Shown: piece by piece, positions 25,180-36,700 of the stretch | Numbering within the stretch: position 1 is the stretch's first letter | How the letters are laid out: every line of letters begins with the position of its first letter | Assembly (NCBI RefSeq): GCF_000002865.3 | Contig: NW_001865063.1 | Span: 507,483 to 571,482, forward strand | DNA: 64,000 bases | Reading direction: 5' to 3' | Source: Monosiga brevicollis MX1 | Taxonomy: Eukaryota; Opisthokonta; Choanoflagellata; Craspedida; Salpingoecidae | Program-made: the position numbers and the translations under genes | The notes under the pieces: generated by a model | The model's input: the letters and a program-made list of their open reading frames with translations, nothing else | Database searches by the model: none | Told to the model about the DNA's origin: nothing

Positions 25180-25594
25180 GATGTCGGTCTATGTATACCA
25201 GAAAAACGCCATGAGGGACAATGCCTTGATCCCCCGAGCCATGCCCCACAGGCACAACCCTGACCAAAACAGGTCAGAGAGCCCAGGCGGGTAGAAACGA
25301 GCACGCGGCGCGGTGCGGCGTGGCGCGAGAGGGCTATACCTATAGTAGATCTGCACCGACGGCACGGCACGGAATCGGATGGCAAGCAAGCAGAACGCGC
25401 ACAAGGATGAGATAAGAAGGCAAAGAAGAACAAGCAATAAATAAAAAAAGGACCCGAGACTAAGAGCCGGGGTATACACATGGACCACACCACCGAGGAG
25501 AACCAGGCGCAGCGGTCTGAGGAGGAGGAGGAGGAGGAGGAGGACGACGACGACGACGACGACGAGAGCAGAGAGAGCAGAGAGAGCAGAGAGA

Positions 25595-25635
<41 letters not shown>

Positions 25636-25651
25636 AGCGAGAGCAGAGAGA

Positions 25652-25719
<68 letters not shown>

Positions 25720-26296
25720 GAGGCGTACCGAGCGGTAGAGAAGGGGGTGGCGGGACAACTGAGAGGCAGAGGATGTGGTGTGGAGATGGTGGGAGTTTAG
25801 AGATGTGCCTGGGGGATATCAGCTATCAATGAAGAAATAAAGGGGAAAGGAGAGATGGTAGAGCGTTGGATCGTGATTCAGAGAGATGACGACTCAACGG
25901 GGATCCAAAGTCAGAGAAGACAGGCAACGAATGTCGTGTTGGAAGAAAAACGCCGATCAAAACAACCGCTTTTTACAACAGATTATCTTCGTTCAGAATA
26001 GCTGTTTTGTACAACTGTTCTCCACTCGTTCGGGGCTGCGTAGGGTACATGTGTACGATTACTCAAAAGCGACAGCGCCTACGTAAAGTGTGACCCTATG
26101 TACACTATATTGTTCTTAGGAGCATAAGCTCATCGGGTCGGTCGGGGGCAGATGCTTAGGGGGGGACGCGAGGTAGAAAGAAGGTATGGGATGCAATTGA
26201 TGTAGGTATTATCAAGGGTATATCATCATCAGGTGGCGGGGGCCCTCGGCCATGGCGAGTTTATTATGGTATCTCTCAGAAGAAAATGGGTTCAAG
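25180..26296. repeat. Upstream spacer of Rab14 with GGA/GAC/GA arrays
   Basis: A simple-sequence block at about 25518-25718 runs GGA, then GAC, then GA with interspersed AGC. Frames through it give Glu/Arg or Ser/Leu runs and are artefacts. Outside the array (25720-26296) I see no gene; the right end is the 3' region of the kelch gene. Confidence 0.8.
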
Positions 26297-27706
26297 TCAG
26301 AACGGGGGATAGAGGACGACCACAGGGAAATTACGCGGCGTCAGGAGTGACGGGCCGACGCTCCAGGCCGTGCCATTGAAGACGTGCACGGCATCAGTGG
26401 CTTTATCGTCGTTGACACCACCGATGGCAAAGAGCTGGTTGGCCCAGGCGACGGCAGCCAGACTCTCGCGGGGCGTGGGGAGGCAAGGTCGAAACACCCA
26501 AGTCGTACCATTGAACGACTCCACGCTGGTGACGGTGGTCACGTCAGCGTCGATGCCACCCCCCAGAACATAGAGGCTATCCTGGAAGACAGCCACACTG
26601 CGCGCGCGAGCAGCTACCAGCATGGGGGCCGTCTCAATCCAGGCGCCATCGCTCAGCACCACGACCGTATTGAGAAAGGTTGTGCCCGTCCAGCCTCCGA
26701 GCACGTAAAGCTGGTCACGAAAGACGGCAGCCGACGGCGAGCACCGCTGCTCGTCCAGATTCGGTGCAGGCAGCCATGCACGGCCATTGTACAGCAAGAC
26801 TGAAGCCGTGCAGGACCCTTCGCGGCCGCCCATGAGGTAAATGCTGTCGTGATGCACGGCCGCAGCAGCACCAAACCGCCCCTGGGGCAGGGGGGGACCA
26901 GTTTCAAACGTCACCCCATTGTAAATGTGCACCGTTGAGACGCTTTTATTGCCGTCAAATCCGCCCAACAAATAGACCTGGCCCCGAAAGGTCACGGCGG
27001 CCATGGCCACCAGCCCAATGCCCGGAAGCGTGGGTGTTGACCGTTGCCAACCTGCTGTGGGCGAGACCAGACGCTCCACCGACGTAATGGTCGTGCGGTC
27101 CGAAAATCGGCCTCCAATCACGTTGATGGCCGGCACCAACGCACCAGGAAAGGCGGCAGCGGCCCGCGCCAACTGCGACTCTGCATTTTGGACACGCGCC
27201 TCCAGAGCCAAAACATCAACCCCGTTGAACAAAACGCGTTGGCCAGGGCGATTGCTTTCGACATGAACGGTGTCGTTGACATCGACACGCACGGCAATCC
27301 CATCGGGTGGCAGCCGCGCCGTCAAGTTTGCCACCTGTGCTTCAAGCGTGGCCAATGCAGTCAGAATTTTCTTGTCTGGTGGTGGGGCGATCATCGCGCA
27401 CGTCAGGAACATGGAGATGTTTTAGAAAAACAGTTGAGGCATGAGATGGCGCCGCTGGTAGAGAAGTGGGTGGAGGACGAGCAGTGCAAGCGAAGAAAAG
27501 GCTCGACTCATGGAGTGGGTGCAGGTCGCGCCAAGTTGAACAAAAAACCAACCTTGGATGACCAGGTCGCGAGCCCCGTCCAGGTGGAGGGAAGCATTCA
27601 AGTCGAGGTGCAATTCAACTTCCTGAGATACAGCGCACGTCCACGGCTCGAGCTTGAGACTCAGCAGCAGGCCCAAGACCAGCTGGACTTTTGCCAGACC
27701 CGCCAT
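26297..27706 (-). CDS. Secreted kelch-repeat protein
   Basis: Two exons (27553-27706 and 26297-27375) join in frame to about 410 residues. The N-terminus MAGLAKVQLVLGLLLSLKL is a signal peptide. A short predicted coiled segment follows (ILTALATLEAQVANLTARL and LALEARVQNAESQLARA). The rest is about six kelch blades with the typical double-Gly and distant Trp or Tyr: VYLLGGFDG, IYLMGGREG, LYVLGGWTG, LYVLGGGID and LFAIGGVND, enough for a closed beta-propeller. No transmembrane segment or GPI signal is visible, so it is probably secreted or lumenal. Binding partner unknown. The coiled segment suggests oligomers. Confidence 0.85.
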
Positions 27707-29249
27707 GGCGCACCCGAGCCAAGGATGCCATCTATTGTCTCGCTTGAACGTGCTGGGAAAGCACGAGAAAAACGGCTGCAGACCCAAGGCTCCGGCCTCC
27801 AAAAAGGGCACACGACCTGTCTAGACTGCTAGTTGCGCACCAGTGCTACAGGTCGTCGGTTCATGCATCACATTGCCTGTGAAGAATGGCAAGTCCCGCG
27901 CGCACCCTTGTGACGCCACGCTGGCCCGTGCCCCAGCCTCAAAATGCATGTGTGTGTGTGTGTGACGATGTGCGCGTTCATGTGTGTAAAGTCTGTTAAG
28001 GTTAACGTTGTGTAAGTTGCGTGCATGTGTGGTCTGGTTTTTTGGAGCGTGTGGAAATACTCTACAAGATGAAAACTACCTCTGCAAAATTGATGAAAAC
28101 TACCTCTGCAAAATTGATGAAAACTACCTCTGCAAAATTGAATGAACAACCTCCTGTTTCGTGAGTGAAGTGAACAATGTCCCATTTATAAAAGGGGTTG
28201 AATCGATCCCACAACAAGGAATGTGTGACAAAGTGTAACCACGGGGTTTGTCGTGGGCGGATGCTGCTTGCTGCTGGTAACATCCTATCTCTGCTTGTAC
28301 CTTTTGATTAACGTTAGGCGTTGTACAGCGTTGTTGCAAGTCTCTTTTGCCCATGTGTGTGTAAGGTGGCAATCTATAGTGCATAGGTGTGGTACAATAA
28401 CGTTCATGTGTGATAACTTTGCTCTATTCTACAACTAGATCTCAAGCTCACGTGTGGTAAAACACACTACACGTGTGATGAATGCATTTGCTGCTTTTTT
28501 TTTGTATTTTTCAAAGTCGACAACCAGGTATCATGAACGATTGCGCTGTGCTGTCCCTCTGACTAATTCCCTGCTATCGACATCTTCTCTGTGTTTGCCT
28601 TGATCTCTTCCCATGTAAAACTTCGTGATTTGGCATCCTCTCTGAAATTTCGGCGGCGTCCTTTGTCATCTCTGACCGGGACGAAATGGCAGCGGCGTCG
28701 GCGTCGCGTCAGAAGCGCCGATAGCCGGTGTGAGCCAAACACCACACGGGGGAGACACCACCTTGATTGCCCTCTCTGTGTACACCATACCATGCCCCGA
28801 TCGCACGCCGTCGCCAACTTTACGTGTCTCGTCCCGGTTCACGTGGGCCAACTCTCTCTCTCTCTCTCGTCCTCGCTCTGACTCTCTGCGGCTTCATCTC
28901 CGTGTCTCCCGCTCTGCGTCTCCCTCTCTGCGTCCCTCTTTTTGATGTTGTTGTTGGGCCGCTGTGTTTGCCTTGCTATGGTTCTTGCCCTTTGCTGCTG
29001 TTGTTGTCGCGACGCGCTCTGTCTTAGCGTGTTTATGGAGGGCTCTTTGGATCTCGTTGATGTTCAGCGGGTGCCCCGCCGCTCTCGAGCTGCTCTTCTC
29101 GTGGTGCTGTGATTGGCTCCAACTTTGCTCTACCTCTGTCTTAGCCTTGCTGCTGCCGGTTCACGATCTCTGCTTGACGTACCGAGCCACTCTTCTCACC
29201 ATGGCCTTTACCCGACTGACATTTTTTAGATTTGCTTGCGTCTCTCAAG
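27707..29249. other. Divergent upstream region of kelch and hemerythrin-like genes
   Basis: About 1.5 kb with no recognised gene. It contains a GT-rich stretch (27951-27963), a perfect three-copy tandem repeat (28068-28139) and an AT-richer segment (28140-28560). The part next to the hemerythrin gene is CT-rich and could hold a 5' UTR intron, as a T-rich acceptor-like TTTTTTAG lies at 29223-29230. Confidence 0.6.
28068..28139. repeat. Three perfect tandem copies of a 24-base unit
   Basis: The unit begins GATGAAAACTACC and ends CTGCAAAATT. It is repeated three times without mismatch. It is AT-richer than the surrounding sequence and not in a supported gene. Perfect identity indicates recent expansion. 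Confidence 0.95.
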
Positions 29250-30182
29250 ATGGGTTGTTTGCCAAGCAAGCACCAGGCTCAGGCGGCCGACAAGGCCGCC
29301 GAACTGCAGCCCACAACGCCGGATCAAAAGGATGAGGCCACCCCGGCCCCCGCAGCAGCCCCAGCCGCCCCCGCTGACACCACCCCGGCCCCCGCAGCAG
29401 CCCCAGCCGCCCCCGCTGACACTACTCCGGCCCCTGCAGCAGCCCCAGCCGCCCCCGCTGACACCACCCCGGCCCCCGCTGCGGAAAAGCCTCGCCCCAT
29501 GATCTTTGCTCTCATGCGTAACGGCCACGAGGTCATCCGTGGCGGTGTCGAGGATTGCCGTGCTGCTCTCGAGGCCAACGACAAGGATCTCTTCTACAAG
29601 TCCTGGAACGAGCTCATGGAGTTTTACAAGATGCACGCCGCCATGGAGGACGGCTACAATGGCGTCTGCAAGGGCATGTTTGCCATGCTGAATGAGCAGT
29701 TTCCAAACGTCGCCGATGACCTGCCCAAGCTGCACGAGGAGCTGCATGGTGCCGAGCATGCTGTGCAGGGAGCCGTGGACAAGGGCGCCGAGCTGGAGGA
29801 GCTGCGCGCGCTCTTCACGCCGTGGGCGGAGAACAATGAGGCGCACTTGAAGCAGGAGGAGGGCGTGATGATGCCCTGCGTGTCCAAACTGGCGGCCAGT
29901 GGCTTCAACCTGCGTCAGGCCATGCGGGAGCATTTGCTGCCAGCAGCGGTGAAGATGAACATTGATCACTTTGTGGGATATGCGATGCGCGTTCTGGAGG
30001 CGCATCCCGGCAACATGCCCCGTGCGCGTGTGTTTGCGCATGCGCTTCAGTTTTCGGCGACGGAGGAGCAGTGGAAGGCCTGGCACCCGATCGTCAAGGC
30101 CAACCTGAGCCCGGCCTTGTACGCGAGCATCTGCGAGGAAGTCGGCTGGGAGCCGGTTTCCACTCGCGTCGACATGGTGTAA
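29250..30182 (+). CDS. Hemerythrin-like (HHE) protein with N-acylation motif and Pro/Ala repeats
   Basis: A single exon encodes about 310 residues from the MGCLPSK start, chosen because Met-Gly-Cys is a dual myristoyl/palmitoyl site. Residues about 30-80 are a Pro/Ala/Thr linker of three and a part copies of a 14-residue unit (TPAPAAAPAAPADT). Then a four-helix hemerythrin-like domain: a first His in RNGHEVIRGG, MHAAMEDG (H...E), LHEELHGAEHAV, and NEAHLKQEEGVMMP (H...E), which together can bind a di-iron centre. A second helical half follows with FVGYAMRVLEAHPG. Hemerythrin domains sense or carry O2 or control iron; here the protein would sit on a membrane. The absence of introns contrasts with most neighbours. 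Confidence 0.8.
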   Translation: MGCLPSKHQAQAADKAAELQPTTPDQKDEATPAPAAAPAAPADTTPAPAAAPAAPADTTPAPAAAPAAPADTTPAPAAEKPRPMIFALMRNGHEVIRGGVEDCRAALEANDKDLFYKSWNELMEFYKMHAAMEDGYNGVCKGMFAMLNEQFPNVADDLPKLHEELHGAEHAVQGAVDKGAELEELRALFTPWAENNEAHLKQEEGVMMPCVSKLAASGFNLRQAMREHLLPAAVKMNIDHFVGYAMRVLEAHPGNMPRARVFAHALQFSATEEQWKAWHPIVKANLSPALYASICEEVGWEPVSTRVDMV

Positions 30183-31032
30183 ATTTGTTAACAAGCTCAG
30201 CCGATGAGCCTTGTGCCGTGTGCTTTTGTCCCAGCCTATGCAAATCATGGCCTCGCTCTCTGCGGTTGCCTCTTGCTACTCGCTGGTGTGAGCTGTTTTG
30301 GCCCTTGCTTGGCGCACTTGTCTTTACCAAAATTAAGCATTGTACTCTACGCTGCTAGCTCGCCCGGACCCGAACCCATGTTGACACCGCCTCCACCTAA
30401 ACATTGTTTTCCTTCGGCACCCACACACTATCCATCCTCCCATCCGCTTCAAGCCTTGACGCCAGAAGAGGATTCCAAAGCATGAACCATCCACCCATCC
30501 ACTCCCTGATTCTTTCCCTATCAACGGCCTTCAGGCTTCTTCCCCACCGCCCACGCGACTCTTGAGATGGCAAGAGAGATGGAGAGATGGCGACCTATGG
30601 CGCAAAGAGGAAGAAAGAGAGAGAGCGAAAAGAAAGAGCGAAAGAGAAAGGCACAGAGCAATAGCACAACTACCACATGTAATAACAGAGAATTGGAAAA
30701 GAATAAACAGCAGAGAGACACACACACACACTGAGAGTTTTGTATTTTACATCTTGTGTGTGTGTTAGTCACTGGCACGTGAAGGCACCTGCTTGCACCA
30801 GCTGTTGCTCTGTGTGTGTGTGTGTGTGTGTGTGGCCCTTTGGGGTCCCTTTGGAAAAGGGCAGCCAGGGTCAGGGTTCCAGGGGGTCAGGGGTCAGGGC
30901 GTCGGTGTCTGTGTTGGGGTTTGGTTGAGGTTATTGGGTGGGGGGTGGAGGGGGATGTGGGCGGTGTGGACCGGCGGCGGTTGGCGGGGTTTGGGCTGCT
31001 GTCGATCGTCGCACAGAGTGGTGTTGTTGATG

Positions 31033-31072
<40 letters not shown>

Positions 31073-31374
31073 CGTGTGTGTGTGTGTCCGTGGGGACGCG
31101 CTCGGGGAGCGTGTCGCGTGATGGCAGCGTGTGGGCTTTGGCTGGTTGGCCGTGAGAAGTGAATGAACCAGCGTTTTTCGTTGTTGTTTCTATCGTGTTT
31201 CGTGTGGCTGTTGGCATGTTTTCAACGCTCGTCGGGCCACTTCAGTGATCAATTTTTTATTGCATCCCATCCTGATCGTACTCATCCCTTGCCCCTTTCC
31301 CTCTCTCCCTCTCTCCCCCCCTCTCCCCCTCTCCCTGACTAGCAGCAGCACTTGTAGCACCACTACATAGCAAC
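30183..31374. repeat. Spacer with GA, GT and CT microsatellites
   Basis: No gene is seen. A GA-rich tract lies at 30605-30655, a GT run at 30811-30834, a G-rich GGGTCAGGG-type stretch at 30865-30960 and a CT run at 31039-31067. CT-rich sequence just before 31375 is the likely 5' leader of the acyl-CoA dehydrogenase gene. Confidence 0.75.
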
Positions 31375-33012
31375 ATGTTGGCCTCAAGTCTTCGACGCGG
31401 CTTCACGCCGGTGGCGGCCCAGGGCGTGCGCGCTCTGTCCAGCACCCGCAGCGCCATGAGCGGTTATGGTTTTGACCTCACCGAGGAACAGGCCGAGTTT
31501 CAGCAGCTCGCACGCAAGTTTGCTCGTGAGGAGGTCCTGCCCCAAGCACCTGAACTCGATCGCACTGGTGAATACCCCTGGGAGCTGATCAAGCAAGCCC
31601 ACGGCCTTGGCCTCCTCAACTTGCACATTCCCGAGGCCTACGGTGGCATGGGCCTCCACTCGCTGGACGGTGCCATCATCACCGAGGAAATCTCGTGGGC
31701 TTGCTCGGGTGTGCAGACCGCCATGGAGGCCAACGGTTTGGCCGAAATGCCCGTCATCCTCGCCGCCAACGATGAGCAGAAGAAAAAGTACCTTGGCCGC
31801 ATGACTGAGGAACCCCTTGTGGCCAGCTACGGCGTCACCGAGCCCATTGCTGGATCCGACGTTGCCGGCATCAAGACCACCGCCGTCAAGAAGGGCGACG
31901 ACTACGTCCTCAACGGCAACAAGGTTTGATCCTCTCATTCCTCAGTGTGCCTCTGCCTCTGTCCGTGTGTCCGTGTCCGTGACCGTGTCCGTGTCCGTGT
32001 TCGTTTTCGTGTCCGCGTTCGTGTCCGTGTCCCTTCTTTTCCTTTTCCCACGTCCCCCTCGGTCTCCAGAGCTTCAACGTCTGCTTTCGATTTTCCCATC
32101 TACCAACCGCAACGCACACATCTCTCACTGAATCTGACTGGATTCGACTCCATGGCCCCATCATCTCGTCTAGATGTGGATCACCAATGCAGGCCACGCC
32201 AACTGGTAAGAACCCTATGGCTTTGCCGAATTGAGAGGTATCGCTCGGTGTCACGCTGACCTCTTCGTTTCCTCTGATAACAGGTTCTTTGTCTTGGCCA
32301 AGACCGACCCGAATGCCAAGGCCAGCAAGGCCTTTACGGGCTTTATCGTCGATGGTGACTCGGCCGGTCTGACTCGAGGCCGCAAGGAAATCAACATGGG
32401 CCAGCGCGCCAGGTACTAATGTCCGCCGTGCCCCCTGCCATGATGAAGACTGTCTGTCCCATCCAAGCTCTGACAATCATCCCTGTCTTTCAGCGATACT
32501 CGTGGTGTCACTTTCGAAGACGTTGTCGTTCCCGCCGCCAACCGTCTCGGTGCCGAGGGCGATGGCTTCAAGATTGCCATGGGCGCTTTCGATCGCACTC
32601 GGTGAGTCTTGGCCTCTTACATTTCCTGCCGTGCCAGCCTCTCCTTGTTCGCCCGCCTCACTGATTATTAATATTGCTCCCACTAGTCCCCCGGTTGCCG
32701 CCGGCGCCGTTGGTCTCGCCCAGCGTGCGCTTGATGAGGCCACCGCTTATGCCAAGGACCGCAAGGCCTTTGGTCGCCCCATTGCTGACGTACGACAATT
32801 ACAGGCCCTGCCCAATGACATTCGCAGCGGTTCCCTATGATTCCTAACTCGCTCTTTCTGGCCTGCGCGTTTATCTATTGCCCAACCACAGAACCAGGCC
32901 GTTGCTTTCATGCTCGCGGATATGGCCATCGGTGTTGAGACGGCACGCCTTATCACCCGCCGTGCGGCTTGGGAGGTCGACCAGGTGGGTGTTGGATGAT
33001 GTGCTTGCAGTA

Positions 33013-33070
<58 letters not shown>

Positions 33071-33545
33071 CCCATTTTCGCTGCTCCCATTGCTTCAATT
33101 GTGGGCGTGACCTGACCATTTTCTTGAACACAGGGTCGCCGCAACACCTATTATGCCTCGATTGCCAAGGCCTTTGCCGCCGATGTTGCCAACAAGAACG
33201 CTACCGGTCAGTCTGGCTTCAACTGCTCAAAACTAGCGGTAGACCAAGTGTGCTGCTCCGCTCAAGTTCACTCCTTGTTCTGTTTTGCTTTGTTTTTGCG
33301 GCCATTTCAACCCTATAGATGCCGTCCAGGTCTTTGGCGGTAACGGCTACAACTCTGATTACCCTGTTGAGAAGCTCATGCGTGACGCCAAGATCTACCA
33401 GATTTACGAGGTTCGTTCTTCCCCGTTCGAAAATCGCTTCTGCCTGACGCAACCCCTCCACCTTACACGACATTGCTGTTTTTGATAGGGTACCGCCCAG
33501 ATCCAGCGCGTTATCATCTCCCGCGAACTGCTTACCCGCGAGTAA
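31375..33545 (+). CDS. ACADM: Medium-chain acyl-CoA dehydrogenase, mitochondrial
   Basis: Nine exons (31375-31923, 32174-32205, 32284-32412, 32494-32601, 32687-32789, 32892-32984, 33134-33206, 33319-33410, 33489-33545) total 1236 bases, 411 residues. MCAD is the FAD enzyme that makes the trans-2 double bond of medium-chain acyl-CoA in beta-oxidation. An Arg/Ser-rich leader ([15 protein letters not shown]) is a mitochondrial presequence. Family blocks are [103 protein letters not shown] and [15 protein letters not shown]. The Glu in IYEGTAQ is the catalytic base of the MCAD/SCAD group. All introns are GT-AG; one holds a 53-base T run. Confidence 0.95.
33018..33070 (+). repeat. Intronic homopolymer of 53 T
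   Basis: An uninterrupted T run lies inside the intron between exons at 32984 and 33134 of the acyl-CoA dehydrogenase gene. It is T on the sense strand. It is not adjacent to the acceptor and is far longer than a normal polypyrimidine tract. Confidence 0.95.
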
Positions 33546-33655
33546 GAAGTTTGCAAACGATGTTCGGAATTGATTTTACTCTCGGTCCAGCCGATGACAT
33601 CCACCACAAGCATTCGCAAACATCAGGAGCAAGAATTAAACAACATGCAAGCTCG

Positions 33656-33661
33656 AATAAA
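33656..33661 (+). promoter_or_regulatory. Candidate poly(A) signal of the acyl-CoA dehydrogenase gene
   Basis: AATAAA lies 111 bases after the stop codon and before the end of the convergent GAPVD1-like gene. The position fits a short 3' UTR; use is not shown by sequence alone. Confidence 0.45.
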
Positions 33662-33739
33662 ACGCCATCATAAGCATCTTCAGGATTTGGCTTGATAACC
33701 GTTTCAGACCAGTTTTGAGATGACACGTGGTCATCAATG

Positions 33740-36700
33740 CTAGTCGACAAGCTCGCAGGTGCAGAGGTACTGAGTTGCCATTTCAAACAGGCCAAACCAA
33801 TAAGCCCCTTCCCCTGTCTGAACAAGATCTGCTCCATATGCATTGCAGTACTGCACTATAGCGGGTGCACGCTGAAGCGTGCTCTCCGCGATAACATGGA
33901 TGAGGACTGGTAACATGTCGTCTGCTCCAGCCACCCCCACGTCCAAAGCCAGCAGCGCCTCGAGTTGCTTGCAGGCCTGGCAGACGTGAGTCATACAATT
34001 AACATATATGAGGCAGAAGAAGAGGAGAAGCCTGTGTCGCGATAGCGAAAACCCTAATAAGAAAGTGGACAAGGTTGCGAGTCTGACGCACCTTGCTGAT
34101 GACGCGAAGACACGACCAAGGTGCCTTGCACAGCCCCAACAGCTTGAGCGTGGCAACCGGTGCCGGCCAGGGTGCCGTCAACCGTTGTTTAACGCTCAGC
34201 TATCACGTCATCAAACAAAGAGCCGCATCAATGTCAGGCCGGGCAAGATCTCGCTGCACGCACGTCCCAACAAACCTCAAAACTGGGATGCCCCGCTCGT
34301 GACCGTTGAATGCGCGCCTGCCTGTGCTCGCTCATCTGTGGAACAAGCCCAGATGAGTTGAAAGCACCTTGACCTGGTGGGCGCTCGCTGGTGGAGGGTT
34401 GCAAGAACAAGTATGTACCTCGGCTCCAAGCGGAAACAAGCGGTCAAACAAGCGAGCATAGAGCTGCTCCTCACACTCGAGCAGGAAACGGTCGTGAGCC
34501 GAAGAACTCAACGCCTAACAGACCATCGGTGGCAGCAGCAACATCATCAGCATTGCCTTGCAGTCTTCTGCCAGAGCATGACGCTGAGCTCGCAGGCCAG
34601 TACAAACATCAAACAAAGACAGTGTAACGGCAACGCTCTCCACCCGCGACAAGGTGTCGTTGACCTCATCTACAACAGAGGCCACGGGGCCTTCACCATC
34701 TATCGCACCTTACCATCCTGGTGAGCCTTGGCATGAAGTAAATGACGACCAAGCACAACACACATACCGGTGGAAGGGCCATCGACGGATGCCAGAGCTG
34801 CCAGCAGCCTGGCTTCAAGGCGTGTATTGCGCTGGAACACATATTGTGCCAGCATTTCCAACCACCACTACGCACCAAAGACTCGGCACATAAGCACACC
34901 TGCTGCTTTCCGCTGCCTTACAGATATCTGCTTCATTTGGAGACACTGACCTCTCGCCACTCAGCCAAATTTCGCTCCAGCGCTGTCAGGTGGAGTTTAG
35001 AGACTTGCACACGGCGATGCACGGCAAATCGATGTTCCACCATGTAGATACTGTAATTCTGTGATGCACTCATGAGCAAGGTGCCGCGGCAAAAAGAATC
35101 GCATTGAGACATGAGAACGCGCGAGTCTCTCTATTCACAAACCTGCATGATGGCCGCATGCGCATGCAACAGTCTTTGCAGCGCTCGGCTATTCGGAGGG
35201 CGCCATTCGCTGGGCACGTGGCTAGCAAGCCGCTCCACCTGAAGCGGGTCGTAAAAACAAACGACGGCGGGTGTTGAATCCCAAACAAATTACAACAAGG
35301 TTCTGGCCATTCGCGCATCAATCAAACACCTCACCTCGTGAAGAAGTACGTCACCCAAGAAGCTGAGCCCCTGTACGGCATAACCCGAGCCGGCAGCACC
35401 CATGCTGGACAAATTGCAGGCCAACGGGTCCAGGGTCTGGGCAGCCTTGATCAAACGCCGTACCAAAGCCGCCACCGCTAAGCACGCCCCCGCCAAGGTC
35501 GCGATCGTGGTGAGTGCTTGACACAGACGAGGGAGGAATGCCAAGAAAGAGACCAATGCATCTGATACCAGGTGGCAAACTCTTCATGCGCGCATGATGT
35601 TCTGGATGCCGCAGTTGTACAAAGGCATCAGCGGCCAGGATATCGGCCTTGCCATAGGACCCCGCCACTGGAATGGCAAGCGTTAAATCTGCATCGTCTG
35701 CTGGAGGAGCGCTCACGCACAATCACAGAGAATGAAATGAGCGCACAGCTTTCCAGTCAACCTTATGTGAGACGGCTCAGTGCTCACCATCCGATGAGTC
35801 CTCAGGTCCATCAGGGGCACGACGTTCGAGTTGCTTGCGAGCCTCCAGAATGGCTAGAAATGCTCAGTAGCATGGTAAGATACCGGTCGATATCGCGCAC
35901 CGCAAAAAAAACAACCAAAACAGCCCACAGCAGGAGATACCTTGAAGAAATTCAGCTGTGGCCCCATTCGGTTTGGCATCGGGGCTTGAGATGGCTAGAT
36001 CGATATGTGACTGTAAGACAGACCCCGAACCGTACATTAGTTTTAGCCAAACAGCAATGATGAGTTGTTGGCAGGAGCATTGCGCATGACGGTTTGCCAA
36101 CCCTTACCAGCAAAGGCTTGATGCGGGCGACATTGACAATCATGTCCTCGGTCGCCCCGGACATTGGTACAGCAGAAGGCTTGCTTTCCCGCCACACCGC
36201 TTCGTGCAATAAACGACAGAGCTCCTCATCCCTGAACAATGTAGTCCGACAGGCATCGGGATGAGATGCCATCGGCATCATGGATCAAATCCAGCGACTC
36301 CATGTCCACGATACCTGGGCGCTGTCATCTCGAGAAGGGGCAGGCTGCGGCACCCGAATAGCTGGCGCACAAGCACGGCGGTAATGGCCATACGCCGCCG
36401 CTCATGTCGATCAACGGCACGCGGGGCAATGCCGTGTAGGCGGGGCTGTAAAAAAACAGGCAACCAAAGCCTTCGGCCCAGAAAAAGACACGAGCAATGG
36501 GGTGAGAAAAGCCGGTGAAGGCTTGTGTACTTGTTGTTGTTGCTGTGTGATTGTTGTGTGTTTGTTCGTGTATATGCAGCTTATTCTCCTTCGGTCCTTC
36601 AAGGAAAGCTGGAATCAAGTCTCGGCTATTCCACAGTACATCAAATACACACCGTTCAACCAGGATGGAGCGGGTCCATTGGGCAGCGACTGTTTTCTCG

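Noticed and set aside
25189-25800. Long Glu/Arg or Ser/Leu frames near Rab14
   Set aside because: They follow GGA, GAC and GA arrays and have no non-repetitive coding part.
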